DNA of 64,000 nucleotides. Source: Bacteriovoracaceae bacterium (GTDB lineage: Bacteria > Bdellovibrionota > Bacteriovoracia > Bacteriovoracales > Bacteriovoracaceae). The stretch covers positions 186,001 through 250,000 of the forward strand of contig JANJTC010000001.1 in the NCBI GenBank assembly GCA_024711325.1. The letters are read 5' to 3'. The notes under the pieces are model-generated. The model saw nothing but the letters and a program-made list of their open reading frames with translations. It searched no databases and had not been told where the DNA came from. Shown here piece after piece: positions 1 through 8,541 of the stretch. The number at the start of each line of letters is the position of its first letter. Position 1 is the first letter of the stretch. The translations under genes were made by a program, and so were the position numbers.

Positions 1-724
1 GGAGAGGAGGAAGTTGTCTTCGTTCTAGTTCAGTTGGAGTGATGTCTATAAGTTGATTTATACCTAATAATTGACAGGCCTCCTCGCACTGGGCCCTTCG
101 TTCATTATAGCCTCCATCAGTTGCTGAAAGGCGATGAGACAGACCGGAATTAATGACCATAAGATCCATCATGTCCAATGGCAGACGAATTCTTTCAAAG
201 CTCAAATGTAGGGTATCCAGAAACAAAGCTTCTCCTTCATGGGCGAGACTTGTGGCCATTTGATCCATAATTCCCACTCTTGCTCCCACAAAATCATTTT
301 CAATCCTCTGACCTGTCTTTGCCATGTCTACTTCACTCATTGAGAAATTGAAGGCCATTTTTAAGGCCTTCAAAAAACTCATCTCTAGTGCCGCGCTAGA
401 GGAGAGTCCACTGCCTTCCGGAATGGTTGATTCAATATGGGCAGAAAAACCAGAGATTGAAACGCCCGGCATTTCTGCCAGAAATTTTGTGGCCCCTTGC
501 AAATAATCAATCCATGTGTCGGTAGGGGATTCTTTACCTAGCTCATAACTTGCTTGTCTATCATGAGAGCTACTGATGCTTACAATATTTGTCGAATTCT
601 TTTGAAGAGTGACCTCTGTATATTGAGGAATGGCAGTAGGAAGAACATGACCTCCATTGTAGTCAGTATGTTCCCCTATGAGATTGACTCTTCCGTGGGC
701 AATGCCTTTAATGAGCTCACTCAT
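1..724 (-). CDS. galK: Galactokinase, C-terminus cut off by the window edge
   Basis: Phosphorylates galactose to galactose-1-phosphate, the first committed step of the Leloir pathway. I translated the minus strand by hand from the ATG at 724; the frame stays open to base 1 (241 codons). The N-terminus has the galactokinase signature GRVNLIGEHTDYNGGHVLP (about residues 11-29), and a GHMP-kinase ATP loop IPEGSGLSSSAALE follows near residues 104-117. The start overlaps the last 8 bases of galT, so the two are translationally coupled. Family members are about 350-390 residues, so roughly the last third is missing here. The assignment is firm; only the 3' end is unseen. Confidence 0.95.
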   Translation of the reverse strand, partial: MSELIKGIAHGRVNLIGEHTDYNGGHVLPTAIPQYTEVTLQKNSTNIVSISSSHDRQASYELGKESPTDTWIDYLQGATKFLAEMPGVSISGFSAHIESTIPEGSGLSSSAALEMSFLKALKMAFNFSMSEVDMAKTGQRIENDFVGARVGIMDQMATSLAHEGEALFLDTLHLSFERIRLPLDMMDLMVINSGLSHRLSATDGGYNERRAQCEEACQLLGINQLIDITPTELERRQLPPL

Positions 725-1841
725 CTACAACCTCCACTTCCACCTCTCTAATCTCTTTGGCCTTCTCTTCCGGGAGGGAATCATTCACAAAAACCCCGGC
801 ACCTAGTTCAGTGCCGGCCAGAAATTTCAAGCGGTCTTTAGACCTATATGGAGGTGTTATTTGAAAGAATAAATGGGCATAGGGATGCTCGCCTTTAACA
901 GGTGCCTGGTACAGATTCATTAAATAGGGGAAGGGTCGATTCCATAAATGATCAAACTTCAAGATCAGGGCCTTCAATACGGCACTTAAATCAAAGAGTT
1001 CTTCTGCAGTTAAGTCATAGAGAAACTGAACTTTTCGTTTAGGCATGATCCATGTTTCATACGGGTATCTGGCAAACACTGGTATAAACGATATGGTGCT
1101 TTCTGTTTCTATCAGTATCCTGCGGCCATCTGATTTTTCATCCAGAATTATTTGTTCCATCAGGCCGGAAGCTGTTTCCTTCCAGTAGCGCTTCATTGAC
1201 TCCATAAACTGAGAGGGAACAGGAGGTATGAAAGAATAAGAATAAATTTGTCCATGGGGATGGTGGAGAGTTACCCCCATTTCCACTCCTCTGTTTTCAA
1301 AAGGCATTACATATTGGATATGATCATTCTTCCCAATTTCACGTGTCCTTTCTCCTAAAACCTCCAGTATTAACTGGATCCTTTTAATGGGTAATTGCCC
1401 TAAAGAGGTGTCTGGATCATGAGTAAAAACAATGACCTCACAAATGCCTTTTGAAGGCTGAGTGTTCACTTTTAGTTCCGGTGCTTCCTCAGTTTCTAAG
1501 TTCATGGCAGGGAAAAGATTTTCGAAAACGGCCACTTCATAATTTCCCAAAGGCATTTCAGTTGGAAAATCTTTATTTCTGGATAGTGACAAAGGAGAAT
1601 AATCCTTAGGAGGAAGAAAGGTTCGATTTTGGCGATGACTGGCGTAGATGACCCATTCACGTCTTAAAGGATGCCAGCGTTGATGGGGGCGTGGTTTTAT
1701 GCCTTCATTCACTGGATTGGTGGGCACAATCCCTTCATCGATTGGGGTCCTTGAGTAGAGATATAAGTTCCGGCCATCAGGCTTTTTAAGGGCTCTCTTA
1801 TACATCCTTTCATTTATAGGGGAGGGCCTTCGGGACGCCAA
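717..1841 (-). CDS. galT: Galactose-1-phosphate uridylyltransferase
   Basis: Exchanges UMP between UDP-glucose and galactose-1-phosphate in the Leloir pathway. At 374 residues it is near the family size (about 350). The active-site HPHGQ, with the His that carries the uridylyl group, lies near residue 195, and the N-terminal RWHPLRREWVIYASHRQNR block is typical of GalT. The start is TTG: a strong CCGGAGG site lies about 6 bases upstream, while the first ATG is 12 codons further in. galK follows with an 8-base overlap, so this is a two-gene operon in the order galT-galK. No epimerase gene is visible in the window. Confidence 0.95.
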   Translation of the reverse strand: MASRRPSPINERMYKRALKKPDGRNLYLYSRTPIDEGIVPTNPVNEGIKPRPHQRWHPLRREWVIYASHRQNRTFLPPKDYSPLSLSRNKDFPTEMPLGNYEVAVFENLFPAMNLETEEAPELKVNTQPSKGICEVIVFTHDPDTSLGQLPIKRIQLILEVLGERTREIGKNDHIQYVMPFENRGVEMGVTLHHPHGQIYSYSFIPPVPSQFMESMKRYWKETASGLMEQIILDEKSDGRRILIETESTISFIPVFARYPYETWIMPKRKVQFLYDLTAEELFDLSAVLKALILKFDHLWNRPFPYLMNLYQAPVKGEHPYAHLFFQITPPYRSKDRLKFLAGTELGAGVFVNDSLPEEKAKEIREVEVEVVDE

Positions 1842-1894
1842 TGGCCTCCGGGTCGAGGTTATAACCCATTGTTTCTAATGCAATTAGTCCCGAT

Positions 1895-1909
1895 GTCTAA
1901 ATCTTAGAC
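1895..1909. promoter_or_regulatory. Short inverted repeat in the galT / M28 peptidase divergent gap
   Basis: GTCTAA-ATC-TTAGAC is a 6-bp dyad with a 3-bp centre in the 137-bp divergent gap, 54 bases from the galT start and 70 bases from the peptidase start. It could be an operator for either gene. It is short enough to be chance, and no cognate repressor is visible nearby. Confidence 0.25.
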
Positions 1910-1978
1910 GCTCACCATTTTTTACAGTGAAGAGATTCTCTTTTCCTAAAAATTAAACAGTTAAGCTAAGATAATTAA

Positions 1979-3058
1979 ATGAATAACTTATTTTCTCTCC
2001 TATTGTGTGCCGGCCTGTTTTTGATGGTGGGCTCTTCTTATAGAGGGAATGATTTATTTCAGGTAATCAGTTCTCATCCACATGATGTTGAGGAACTCTC
2101 CCCATATGTTGAGACAGTTCATCAAAGCGGTCGTTTATGGATTGTTCAACTCAAGAAGAATGCTCCTGATTCAGTTTTATCCCATTTAAGAACTCTAAGT
2201 GGCCGGGAAAAAAACTATCTCTATGAAGGCCTTTACGTCACTAACAAGAGTCGCAAGGCCAATAGGGTCAGCATTCAATCTTTCACAAGAGCGGTTGATC
2301 TTCAAAACATCCAAACTGATGTTGAAGAGTTGGCTGCTTATGAGACTCGTTATGTAGGCACGCTGGAAAACCAGCAAGCACTGGAAAAGAGTGCTGCTCG
2401 TCTGCAAGGTATGGGCTATAAAATTCAAGAAATCTGTTACCGCGAAATATGTAGTTTAATTGCCGAAAGGAAAGGTCTGGTTAATCCTGAGAGTGTGATC
2501 ATGATTATGGGTCATATTGATTCCGTGGGAGAAGCCTTTGCAGGTGCTGATGATAATGCTTCCGGAACCGCAGTTTTGCTGGAAATGGCCCGAGTCTTAA
2601 AGGATTACCAAAATCAAAAAACCATCCGTTTTTTTATTACCAATGGAGAGGAAGTAGGTCTTGTCGGATCCACTCATTATGCAAGACGCTTGCAAGATAC
2701 TCAGGAATTGAAAAAGATAAAACTCGTCATCAATATGGATATGGTCGGTTATAACTCTAACGGACTGGTTGAAATTGAAACCAATCCTGAGTTTGACGAA
2801 CTTGCCAGATGGCTGGCCGATTTGGCCTCCAAGTTCACATCCTTAAAAACAAAAATAACTTTAGGTGCATGGGGGAGTGATCATCTTCCTTTTTTGAATC
2901 GAGGGGTCCCTGCCTTATTGACAATTGAGGACTGGGATACCAAGAATCCTTGTTATCATCAGGAATGTGATACGGCCGATAAGATTAATTATGAGTATGC
3001 CGGTGAAATAGCCAAGCTGAACATCAGTGCGGTGATTGCTAAAGATTTGGATCAATGA
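1979..3058 (+). CDS. Exported M28-family zinc aminopeptidase
   Basis: Predicted extracytoplasmic aminopeptidase of 359 residues. A signal peptide (about residues 1-20, FSLLLCAGLFLMVGSS) is followed by an N-terminal region and then the M28 catalytic domain. The co-catalytic zinc ligands are in place: His in MGHIDS (about 178), bridging Asp in GADDNASG (about 190), the catalytic Glu-Glu in NGEEVGLVGS (about 223), Asp in NMDMVGY (about 254) and the final His in WGSDHLPF (about 303). Protein or peptide digestion outside the cytoplasm is the likely role. The 3' end overlaps the convergent glutathione-transferase gene by 7 bases. The ribosome-binding site before the ATG is weak. Confidence 0.9.
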   Translation: MNNLFSLLLCAGLFLMVGSSYRGNDLFQVISSHPHDVEELSPYVETVHQSGRLWIVQLKKNAPDSVLSHLRTLSGREKNYLYEGLYVTNKSRKANRVSIQSFTRAVDLQNIQTDVEELAAYETRYVGTLENQQALEKSAARLQGMGYKIQEICYREICSLIAERKGLVNPESVIMIMGHIDSVGEAFAGADDNASGTAVLLEMARVLKDYQNQKTIRFFITNGEEVGLVGSTHYARRLQDTQELKKIKLVINMDMVGYNSNGLVEIETNPEFDELARWLADLASKFTSLKTKITLGAWGSDHLPFLNRGVPALLTIEDWDTKNPCYHQECDTADKINYEYAGEIAKLNISAVIAKDLDQ

Positions 3059-3993
3059 GATGTTCTCATGAATTTGACTTGCCCGCGATCATGAGGCGCA
3101 TCCAGATCTAAGTCAGGCCCTTTGGGTACGATTTGAGTCGGATTGATCCAGATGTGACTTCGGTAATAATGTTCTTTAATATGATCAAAATGACAGGTAG
3201 ATCGAACTTCAGGTATTTGATAAATAGATCTTACATAGGGATATAAACTCTTGTAGTCACTAATTCTTTTTTTATTACATTTAAAATGGCCGTAGTAAAC
3301 GGGATCAAACCTTATAAGTGTCGTAAAAAACCTGATATCAGCTTCCGTCAAGACTTCACCTGTAAGAAACTGACTTTGGGACAGATGGAGATCCATTTCA
3401 TCCAGAGTTGCAAACAATCTGTCGTAGGCCCGCTCGTAAGCTTTTTGGTTATTGGCAAAACCTGCTTGATAGACACCGTTATTAACATCATTATAAATTT
3501 TATGGTTAATCTCATCGATTTTTGCCTGAAGAGTCTCAGGATAGAGATCTAAATCGGAGTTCGTTAATTCATCGAAGGAGCTATTGAAAATTCGAATAAT
3601 TTCAGAGGATTCGTTATTTACGATGGTGTTTTTTTTCTTGTCCCATAAGACAGGGACAGTGATCTTCCCAGTATAATTTTTTTTCGCTTCTACATAGAGT
3701 TCTGCCAGATACTTAGGATCTTTTGATTCATCAAAGGTCCATCCTTTATTCCCCATAAAAGGATTTGTCACTGACATCCCAATTACTGATTTTAATTTTT
3801 TGAGATTCCTTGTGATAATTGTTCTGTGGGCCCAAGGGCAGGCATAAGAGACATATAGATGGTAACGATCCTTTTCAATATCTTTGTCTGGTATCTGGTT
3901 CCTAAAGAGGGATTCCTGACGATCAAATTCCCCCGCAGGAGAAATCCTCGCTATAGGTTCATTGCTAATTTTCCCATCAACCAGGCTGGCCAT
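3052..3993 (-). CDS. Glutathione S-transferase of the Xi / glutathionyl-hydroquinone reductase type
   Basis: 313 residues, matching Xi-class enzymes (YqjG/PcpF-like) rather than the roughly 210 residues of classical GSTs. The N-terminal thioredoxin-like domain has the diagnostic YACPWAHRTII, whose Cys forms the mixed disulfide, and NNESSEIIRIFN is the glutathione-binding segment. The C-terminal helical domain follows, with VLTEADIRFFTTLIRFD. It should reduce glutathionyl-hydroquinones or related adducts in the cytosol. It lies only 2 bases after the alcohol dehydrogenase, so the two are co-transcribed, suggesting a shared detoxification role (inference). Confidence 0.88.
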   Translation of the reverse strand: MASLVDGKISNEPIARISPAGEFDRQESLFRNQIPDKDIEKDRYHLYVSYACPWAHRTIITRNLKKLKSVIGMSVTNPFMGNKGWTFDESKDPKYLAELYVEAKKNYTGKITVPVLWDKKKNTIVNNESSEIIRIFNSSFDELTNSDLDLYPETLQAKIDEINHKIYNDVNNGVYQAGFANNQKAYERAYDRLFATLDEMDLHLSQSQFLTGEVLTEADIRFFTTLIRFDPVYYGHFKCNKKRISDYKSLYPYVRSIYQIPEVRSTCHFDHIKEHYYRSHIWINPTQIVPKGPDLDLDAPHDRGQVKFMRTSH

Positions 3994-3995
3994 TG

Positions 3996-5153
3996 TTAAT
4001 GAGGCTTCAGGATAACCTTCATGCAGTTATCCTCCTTGTTGTTAAAGATCTGATAAGCTTCAGAAATTTTATCAAGAGGGAATTTGTGACTGATAATATC
4101 ATCCAGAAAGACTTTTTTATCTCTTACCAGTCCCATTAAATAATCAATATGGGTATGCACTGGTGCCTGTCCACCTATCACTTTAATTCCCTTATCAAAC
4201 ATCTGTCCCCATGGAAAATTATCATAAGTTGTTCCGTAAACACCTACAACAGAGAGTGTTCCTCCACGTCTTACGGCACGAACGCACATGCGAAGAGCAT
4301 TTAGGGTTCCGGCCTCTAAATGAACTAATTGGGCCGCCTTATCAAAAATACTGCGTTCAGCTTCCATGCCTACAGCATCTACTACGACATCTGCTCCTCT
4401 GCCGTTTGTCATTTCACGAATGAGTTCGGCAGGATCATTTTCCTTAAAGTTAATTACTTCGGCCTTGCCGCTTTTTTTTGCAATTTCCAAACGGTAATTT
4501 AAATGATCTATCCCTATTACCCTGGAGGCCCCTTTTAGCCAGGCCGATTTCATGGCCATGACTCCCACCGGGCCACAGCCAAACACGGCAACTGTTTCGC
4601 CACCTTTCATATTGGCCCATTCAATCGCTGAGTAACCCGTCGGGAATATGTCGGTTAGGAAAAGCACTTGCTCGTCCGTTAAATCATCATCAACTTTTCT
4701 CGGGCCAAAGTTAGCATAGGGCACCCGGACATACTCAGCCTGTCCACCATTGTAGCCGCCATACAAATCGGAATAACCAAAAAGGGCAGCCCCTTTTTCT
4801 CTTAAAAGTCCACCTTCTGGCCCATAGTTTGGATTACTGTTTTCACAGTGAGTGGACATCTGATGCTCGCAAAAGAAACACTGGCCGCAAGATATAGGAA
4901 AAGGGACGACCACTCGGTCTCCTCTTTTCAAATGACGTATATCTTTACCTACTTCTTCAACCACTCCCATGAATTCATGCCCCATGACCATTGGTCTGAC
5001 CTGAGGAATAAGACCGTTATATATATGAAGATCTGAGCCACAAATGGCGGTGGAGGTAACTTTTAATATGATGTCGTTATTTTTTTCTATTGTAGGATCA
5101 GGAATAGTGTCCAATGTTACTTTTTTTGGTCGATGGAAAACGAGGGCCTTCAT
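3996..5153 (-). CDS. Zinc-dependent alcohol dehydrogenase, FDH-like branch of MDR
   Basis: NAD(P)-dependent medium-chain dehydrogenase, 385 residues. Catalytic-zinc residues occur in AICGSDLHIYNG (Cys) and MGHEFMGVVEEVG (His-Glu). The structural-zinc loop is CGQCFFCEHQMSTHC, and the Rossmann glycine motif is FGCGPVGVMAM. The insertion after the structural zinc (NPNYGPEGGLLREKGAALFG) and the overall length resemble glutathione-independent formaldehyde-dehydrogenase-like members. A good AAAGGGAGAAAG site precedes the ATG. The gene leads a two-gene unit with the GST. The substrate cannot be read from sequence; an aldehyde or alcohol detoxification role is inferred. Confidence 0.9.
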   Translation of the reverse strand: MKALVFHRPKKVTLDTIPDPTIEKNNDIILKVTSTAICGSDLHIYNGLIPQVRPMVMGHEFMGVVEEVGKDIRHLKRGDRVVVPFPISCGQCFFCEHQMSTHCENSNPNYGPEGGLLREKGAALFGYSDLYGGYNGGQAEYVRVPYANFGPRKVDDDLTDEQVLFLTDIFPTGYSAIEWANMKGGETVAVFGCGPVGVMAMKSAWLKGASRVIGIDHLNYRLEIAKKSGKAEVINFKENDPAELIREMTNGRGADVVVDAVGMEAERSIFDKAAQLVHLEAGTLNALRMCVRAVRRGGTLSVVGVYGTTYDNFPWGQMFDKGIKVIGGQAPVHTHIDYLMGLVRDKKVFLDDIISHKFPLDKISEAYQIFNNKEDNCMKVILKPH

Positions 5154-5368
5154 AACTTTCTCCCTTTAAATGTCTTGAAATGAGATAAAACCCAATTTAA
5201 GAATGAGTCAATGAGCGGTGGTGAAGATAGTAGTAAATCAAGATTAGATTATGTTTCTGGAAAAAAAACTCAATGAAACTGAAGCGAAATTCTTTTAATA
5301 CTGCTGGTCATTCCTGTACATCAATCATGGCGTTTGCTACACTCGGACTCGTGAAAGAGATGGAAAGA

Positions 5369-5752
5369 ATGAAAAAAATTTTGGTCATTGATGATGATGA
5401 TGACGTCAGGGATGTTATCGTCTTTGCTTTATCCAGTGATGGTTTCGATGTGATTTCAGCAATCAATGGGGCCGATGCTTTGAATATTTTAAACAATTTA
5501 AATCCCAGCGAATATCCGGATTTTATTATTGTAGATAATCTTATGCCCGAAATGGATGGAGTTACTTTTATTCATGAAGTGAAAGAGAAGAATCCGGACA
5601 CTTTCGGCAAAATTCCCCTGGCCTTAAGTAGTGCCATGGGAACGGTTGATCCTTCCCTTGAGAAATTCAACGACTTGATCATTCTTCATAAACCGATGGA
5701 TCTGAATGATTTATTGCAAGTCGCCCGTGAATCCTGTCAAAAGAAAAACTGA
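5369..5752 (+). CDS. Single-domain response regulator (CheY-like receiver)
   Basis: Receiver domain with no output domain. The acidic pocket is in ILVIDDDDDVRD, the phospho-acceptor Asp in IIVDNLMPEMDG, the switch Ser in LSSAM, and the conserved Lys in LHKPMD. The frame is open from an ATG at 5273, but the extra 32 residues resemble nothing and lack a clear ribosome-binding site. The domain proper begins at the ATG at 5369, with GGAAAG just upstream; 5360 is a third option. No histidine kinase lies next to it. It probably relays phosphate or controls another protein by docking. Confidence 0.87.
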   Translation: MKKILVIDDDDDVRDVIVFALSSDGFDVISAINGADALNILNNLNPSEYPDFIIVDNLMPEMDGVTFIHEVKEKNPDTFGKIPLALSSAMGTVDPSLEKFNDLIILHKPMDLNDLLQVARESCQKKN

Positions 5753-5820
5753 GCAATTCACTTGGTGTAAAAACTTTGCCTGTAATAGAGGAATTTTAGG
5801 CCAAATGCTAAACTTTAAAA

Positions 5821-6660
5821 GTGAAGACAGATTTAACGACTACTGGTTCCTTTGCCCAAACCCAGGCCTTGACAAAGCCTAGTAACACTAAAAATTTAGT
5901 GCCTAAGCCCATTCTTTCAAAAATTCCACTGGATTCATCTCCTGACTATAAACTTGATTTATCAACAGGTGCCAGGGCAAGCATTCCCGCTTTACCAAGT
6001 GTCCCGCTTCCTTCTTTATCCACTCCTGAGTTAAGTTTGCCGGAGGCACCTAAGGAAGTATCGGTAGATCCCAAGAAAGACCGGATTAAACTAGAGGAGA
6101 TTAGGCCTGAAATTAAGGCCGGTTCTTTAAAAAAGGCCGGAATTTTCTTCATCAAGGGTCTGGATGTATTTAGCTCTCCATCTAAAAGTGAAGGTGGATA
6201 CGCAGGAGTAGGTAGAATTGCAGAATCGGTTGAAGGTTCCAGGCTTTATGGTTGGGATCAAAAAGAAGATATTAAAAAAGAGATCAAAAAAATTCATCCC
6301 GACTATCCAGTTATCTTAATTGGCCATAGTCTCGGCGGAGACACCGCAATTGAAATCGCTGATGAACTCGATGGTCTGAAAGAGGGCTTCAGAAAAGTGG
6401 ACCTCTTAGTTACTATAGATGCTGTAGGCTTTTCCCATGATATCATTCCACAGAACGTGAAGAAGCACTTGAATGTCTTTGGAGAAAAAGACTTATTCCT
6501 CAATGATGGCCCTCATGTGGCCCGTCGTGAAGAAAAAACCAGTGTGAGAAATATCCTCTCGCCTCATGATCATACTGACATTGACGATGATCGGGAAATT
6601 CAATTTGAAGTTGTAAGTCTTATTCAGGATACATTAAAGAATGGCCCCCACAAAGCGTGA
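5821..6660 (+). CDS. Lipase-like alpha/beta hydrolase with a Pro/Ser-rich N-terminal region
   Basis: 279 residues from a GTG start; no ATG lies in frame upstream and no clear ribosome-binding site is visible. Residues 1 to about 90 are low-complexity and rich in Pro, Ser and Leu (LPSVPLPSLSTPELSLPEAP). The rest resembles an alpha/beta hydrolase with the nucleophile elbow IGHSLGGDTAIEIAD. Likely triad partners are Asp in VTIDAVG and His in LSPHDHTDIDDD. No signal peptide or lipobox is visible. Esterase or lipase chemistry is inferred from the GHSLGG elbow, and the substrate is unknown. The gene stands alone between a response regulator and a convergent protease. Confidence 0.65.
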   Translation: MKTDLTTTGSFAQTQALTKPSNTKNLVPKPILSKIPLDSSPDYKLDLSTGARASIPALPSVPLPSLSTPELSLPEAPKEVSVDPKKDRIKLEEIRPEIKAGSLKKAGIFFIKGLDVFSSPSKSEGGYAGVGRIAESVEGSRLYGWDQKEDIKKEIKKIHPDYPVILIGHSLGGDTAIEIADELDGLKEGFRKVDLLVTIDAVGFSHDIIPQNVKKHLNVFGEKDLFLNDGPHVARREEKTSVRNILSPHDHTDIDDDREIQFEVVSLIQDTLKNGPHKA

Positions 6661-6674
6661 GGGCCGGGAAGAAA

Positions 6675-7898
6675 TTAAATAGTATCAGTTACCATGCTAC
6701 CGGTTTTAGCAGAATCAAGATGGTCTTTCAGACCGGCCTTCCATGAAGTGTGTAAACGTCCATAGAAATCAGGTTGATCATTACCACATGCAGCTCCGCC
6801 GCCATGAAGCTGACCAATCACACGGTGATTAAGGTCAAATAGAGGCGATCCAGAAGAACCAGGTTCAGTTGTTCCAATATCCCAGTCTCTTACTTTTACG
6901 TGGGTGCTGTCACCCGGTGAAGTTGCGCCACCGTAAGAGGATAGAACCGTCGGATCATTTTCAAAAGAAATAGATTTTTCATCAACATTTGGATGGTGAA
7001 TCGCCACTGCTGGTGAACCAATGCTGTCAGTTGCGTCCCAACCAGCATACTTAACATTCCATTCAGCTTTTGGCTGGCCGTTGAGTTTTACGAGGGTGAA
7101 GTCTGATTTCGTGCCAGATACCAGGTGAACTGATCCTGATTGGAAATCTGTCATCTTACCATCACGTGAACCACCACATTTTGATGTTTGATAGTTCCAA
7201 TATACAACCAATGAAGGAGCTGAACTTGCCGTAATACGACAGTGAGCTGCAGTCATGAAATAAGGAGTCTTATCGTTTGCAGTGTTGTTAACCATGAAAC
7301 CAGTACAGAAAGTAGAACCACCAGTAGAAATAACTCCTACAGAATTCACTTCATTTTCCCAGCCTTTAGATTCTGAACAAGCAACATCTACGTTACAGCT
7401 GCCGGCCTTGAGAGTTGACTGGCCAAATGTACGGAAACCTTGCCCAACTTGACCGAGTTCAATTTCAACCTGATCAATGACTTCAGCAGGAGATGACACT
7501 TCAATGATGACATCGTCACTCATGATGATTGGTGACCACAATTCTTTGGCCGAATTGTTATCTGCTGCCGTAAAAGTACGGATGAACTGAGACCGATCGG
7601 CCGAATAGATGTTCAGTTCAGCACCTTCTGGTAAATTAAACTTAGAAAAGCCGAAGTTTAATGAAACAGCATTAGGAGCAGTCACCTGGTGGGTCCAAAC
7701 ATAACCAGACTTGGATTTTTCCCAAGATGGCTTGATAGAAACTTTGTGAGGAATGGCGAATCTAGGTGCTTCACCTTTTTTTTCACTAGCAAGTTCTTTA
7801 TCATGAAGAGCATTTACATCCAGAGGCTGGAAGTATGATGAGCCTGCGAAGGCTTCGAAAGAAAGGCCAAGTACGGCCATAACGGCTAATAATCTCAT
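6675..7898 (-). CDS. Exported trypsin-fold serine protease, lysyl-endopeptidase-like
   Basis: Secreted endopeptidase of 407 residues. The start is the ATG at 7898, preceded by AAGGAGGA; the frame is open 26 codons further but that part precedes the signal peptide. Signal peptide MRLLAVMAVLGLSFEAFA is followed by an N-terminal propeptide-like beta domain of about 150 residues and a chymotrypsin-fold domain: His in MTAAHCRI (about 218), an Asp in the SDFTLVKLNG segment, and Ser in EPGSSGSPLFD (about 349). NVDVACSESKGW and the GGGAACG segment resemble Achromobacter Lys-C-type enzymes. Cleavage specificity is not proven. A digestive role fits the other exported hydrolases here. Confidence 0.85.
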   Translation of the reverse strand: MRLLAVMAVLGLSFEAFAGSSYFQPLDVNALHDKELASEKKGEAPRFAIPHKVSIKPSWEKSKSGYVWTHQVTAPNAVSLNFGFSKFNLPEGAELNIYSADRSQFIRTFTAADNNSAKELWSPIIMSDDVIIEVSSPAEVIDQVEIELGQVGQGFRTFGQSTLKAGSCNVDVACSESKGWENEVNSVGVISTGGSTFCTGFMVNNTANDKTPYFMTAAHCRITASSAPSLVVYWNYQTSKCGGSRDGKMTDFQSGSVHLVSGTKSDFTLVKLNGQPKAEWNVKYAGWDATDSIGSPAVAIHHPNVDEKSISFENDPTVLSSYGGATSPGDSTHVKVRDWDIGTTEPGSSGSPLFDLNHRVIGQLHGGGAACGNDQPDFYGRLHTSWKAGLKDHLDSAKTGSMVTDTI

Positions 7899-7990
7899 GT
7901 CTCCTCCTTGAGAAACGTTTACTGTATAAAACTGTAAAGATTTGTTTTTGATATGCCATCTTACATTTACTCTCATCGCAAAGCCGAAAA

Positions 7991-8009
7991 ACTGACTAAA
8001 AAAGTCAGT
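7991..8009. promoter_or_regulatory. Inverted repeat in the protease / marR divergent gap
   Basis: ACTGACT-AAAAA-AGTCAGT is a perfect 7-bp dyad with a 5-bp loop, about 95 bases upstream of the protease ATG and 113 bases upstream of marR. No T-run follows on either strand, so a terminator is unlikely. A regulator site is plausible but unassigned. Confidence 0.3.
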
Positions 8010-8090
8010 GCGACTGTTTTAGAATTTAAGTTTGGTACTATACAAATCCTCAACATAGCTGGACATCAATAAGGAGCTTCATTATTATCC

Positions 8091-8103
8091 TTAACTAAGT
8101 TAA
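8091..8103. promoter_or_regulatory. Palindrome just upstream of marR, candidate auto-operator
   Basis: TTAAC-TAA-GTTAA is a perfect 5-bp dyad ending 18 bases before the marR ATG. MarR repressors commonly bind short palindromes at their own promoters, so this is the best operator candidate for the efflux operon. Direct binding is inferred from position only. Confidence 0.4.
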
Positions 8104-8121
8104 CAATTAATCTGGTGAACC

Positions 8122-8541
8122 ATGCTGGCAAAAAAAATTTTAAATAGCATCCCGCAATCTATCAGGATGATTCGGCATTTATCGGTCTGCTTTATGGGCA
8201 ATGAATTAACCATTCAGCAATTCCGAATTCTAACTTTGTGCAAGGAAGGGATGGGGCAAACCCAAATGGCGCAAACTTTGCAGATTTCCATGGCGGCCAT
8301 CTCAAAGATGGTAGACCATCTGGTCAAACAGAATCTTCTGGAACGCCATCAAGGCGATGACCGAAGGTGCCTGAAACTAAGTCTCACTCCTGAAGGTAAA
8401 AAAATTCAAAAAAAGATCACAGGTCAGGTTGAGAAAGTCTTAAATAAAAATCTTGAAAAATTAACAAATGAAGAACAGGTCGATCTAGATCGTGGATTGA
8501 CCGTACTTGATAAACTCATGGGATTTGTAAATGAAAAGTAG
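8122..8541 (+). CDS. MarR-family transcriptional regulator
   Basis: 139-residue winged-helix regulator. The recognition-helix region is MAQTLQISMAAISKMVDHLVKQNLLER, and the wing DDRRCLKLSLTPEGKKI is the classic MarR pattern. N- and C-terminal helices would form the dimer. It overlaps the outer-membrane factor gene by 11 bases and is the first gene of the efflux operon, so it probably represses the operon and is released by a pump substrate (inference from family behaviour). A weak GGTGA site precedes the ATG. Confidence 0.9.
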   Translation: MLAKKILNSIPQSIRMIRHLSVCFMGNELTIQQFRILTLCKEGMGQTQMAQTLQISMAAISKMVDHLVKQNLLERHQGDDRRCLKLSLTPEGKKIQKKITGQVEKVLNKNLEKLTNEEQVDLDRGLTVLDKLMGFVNEK

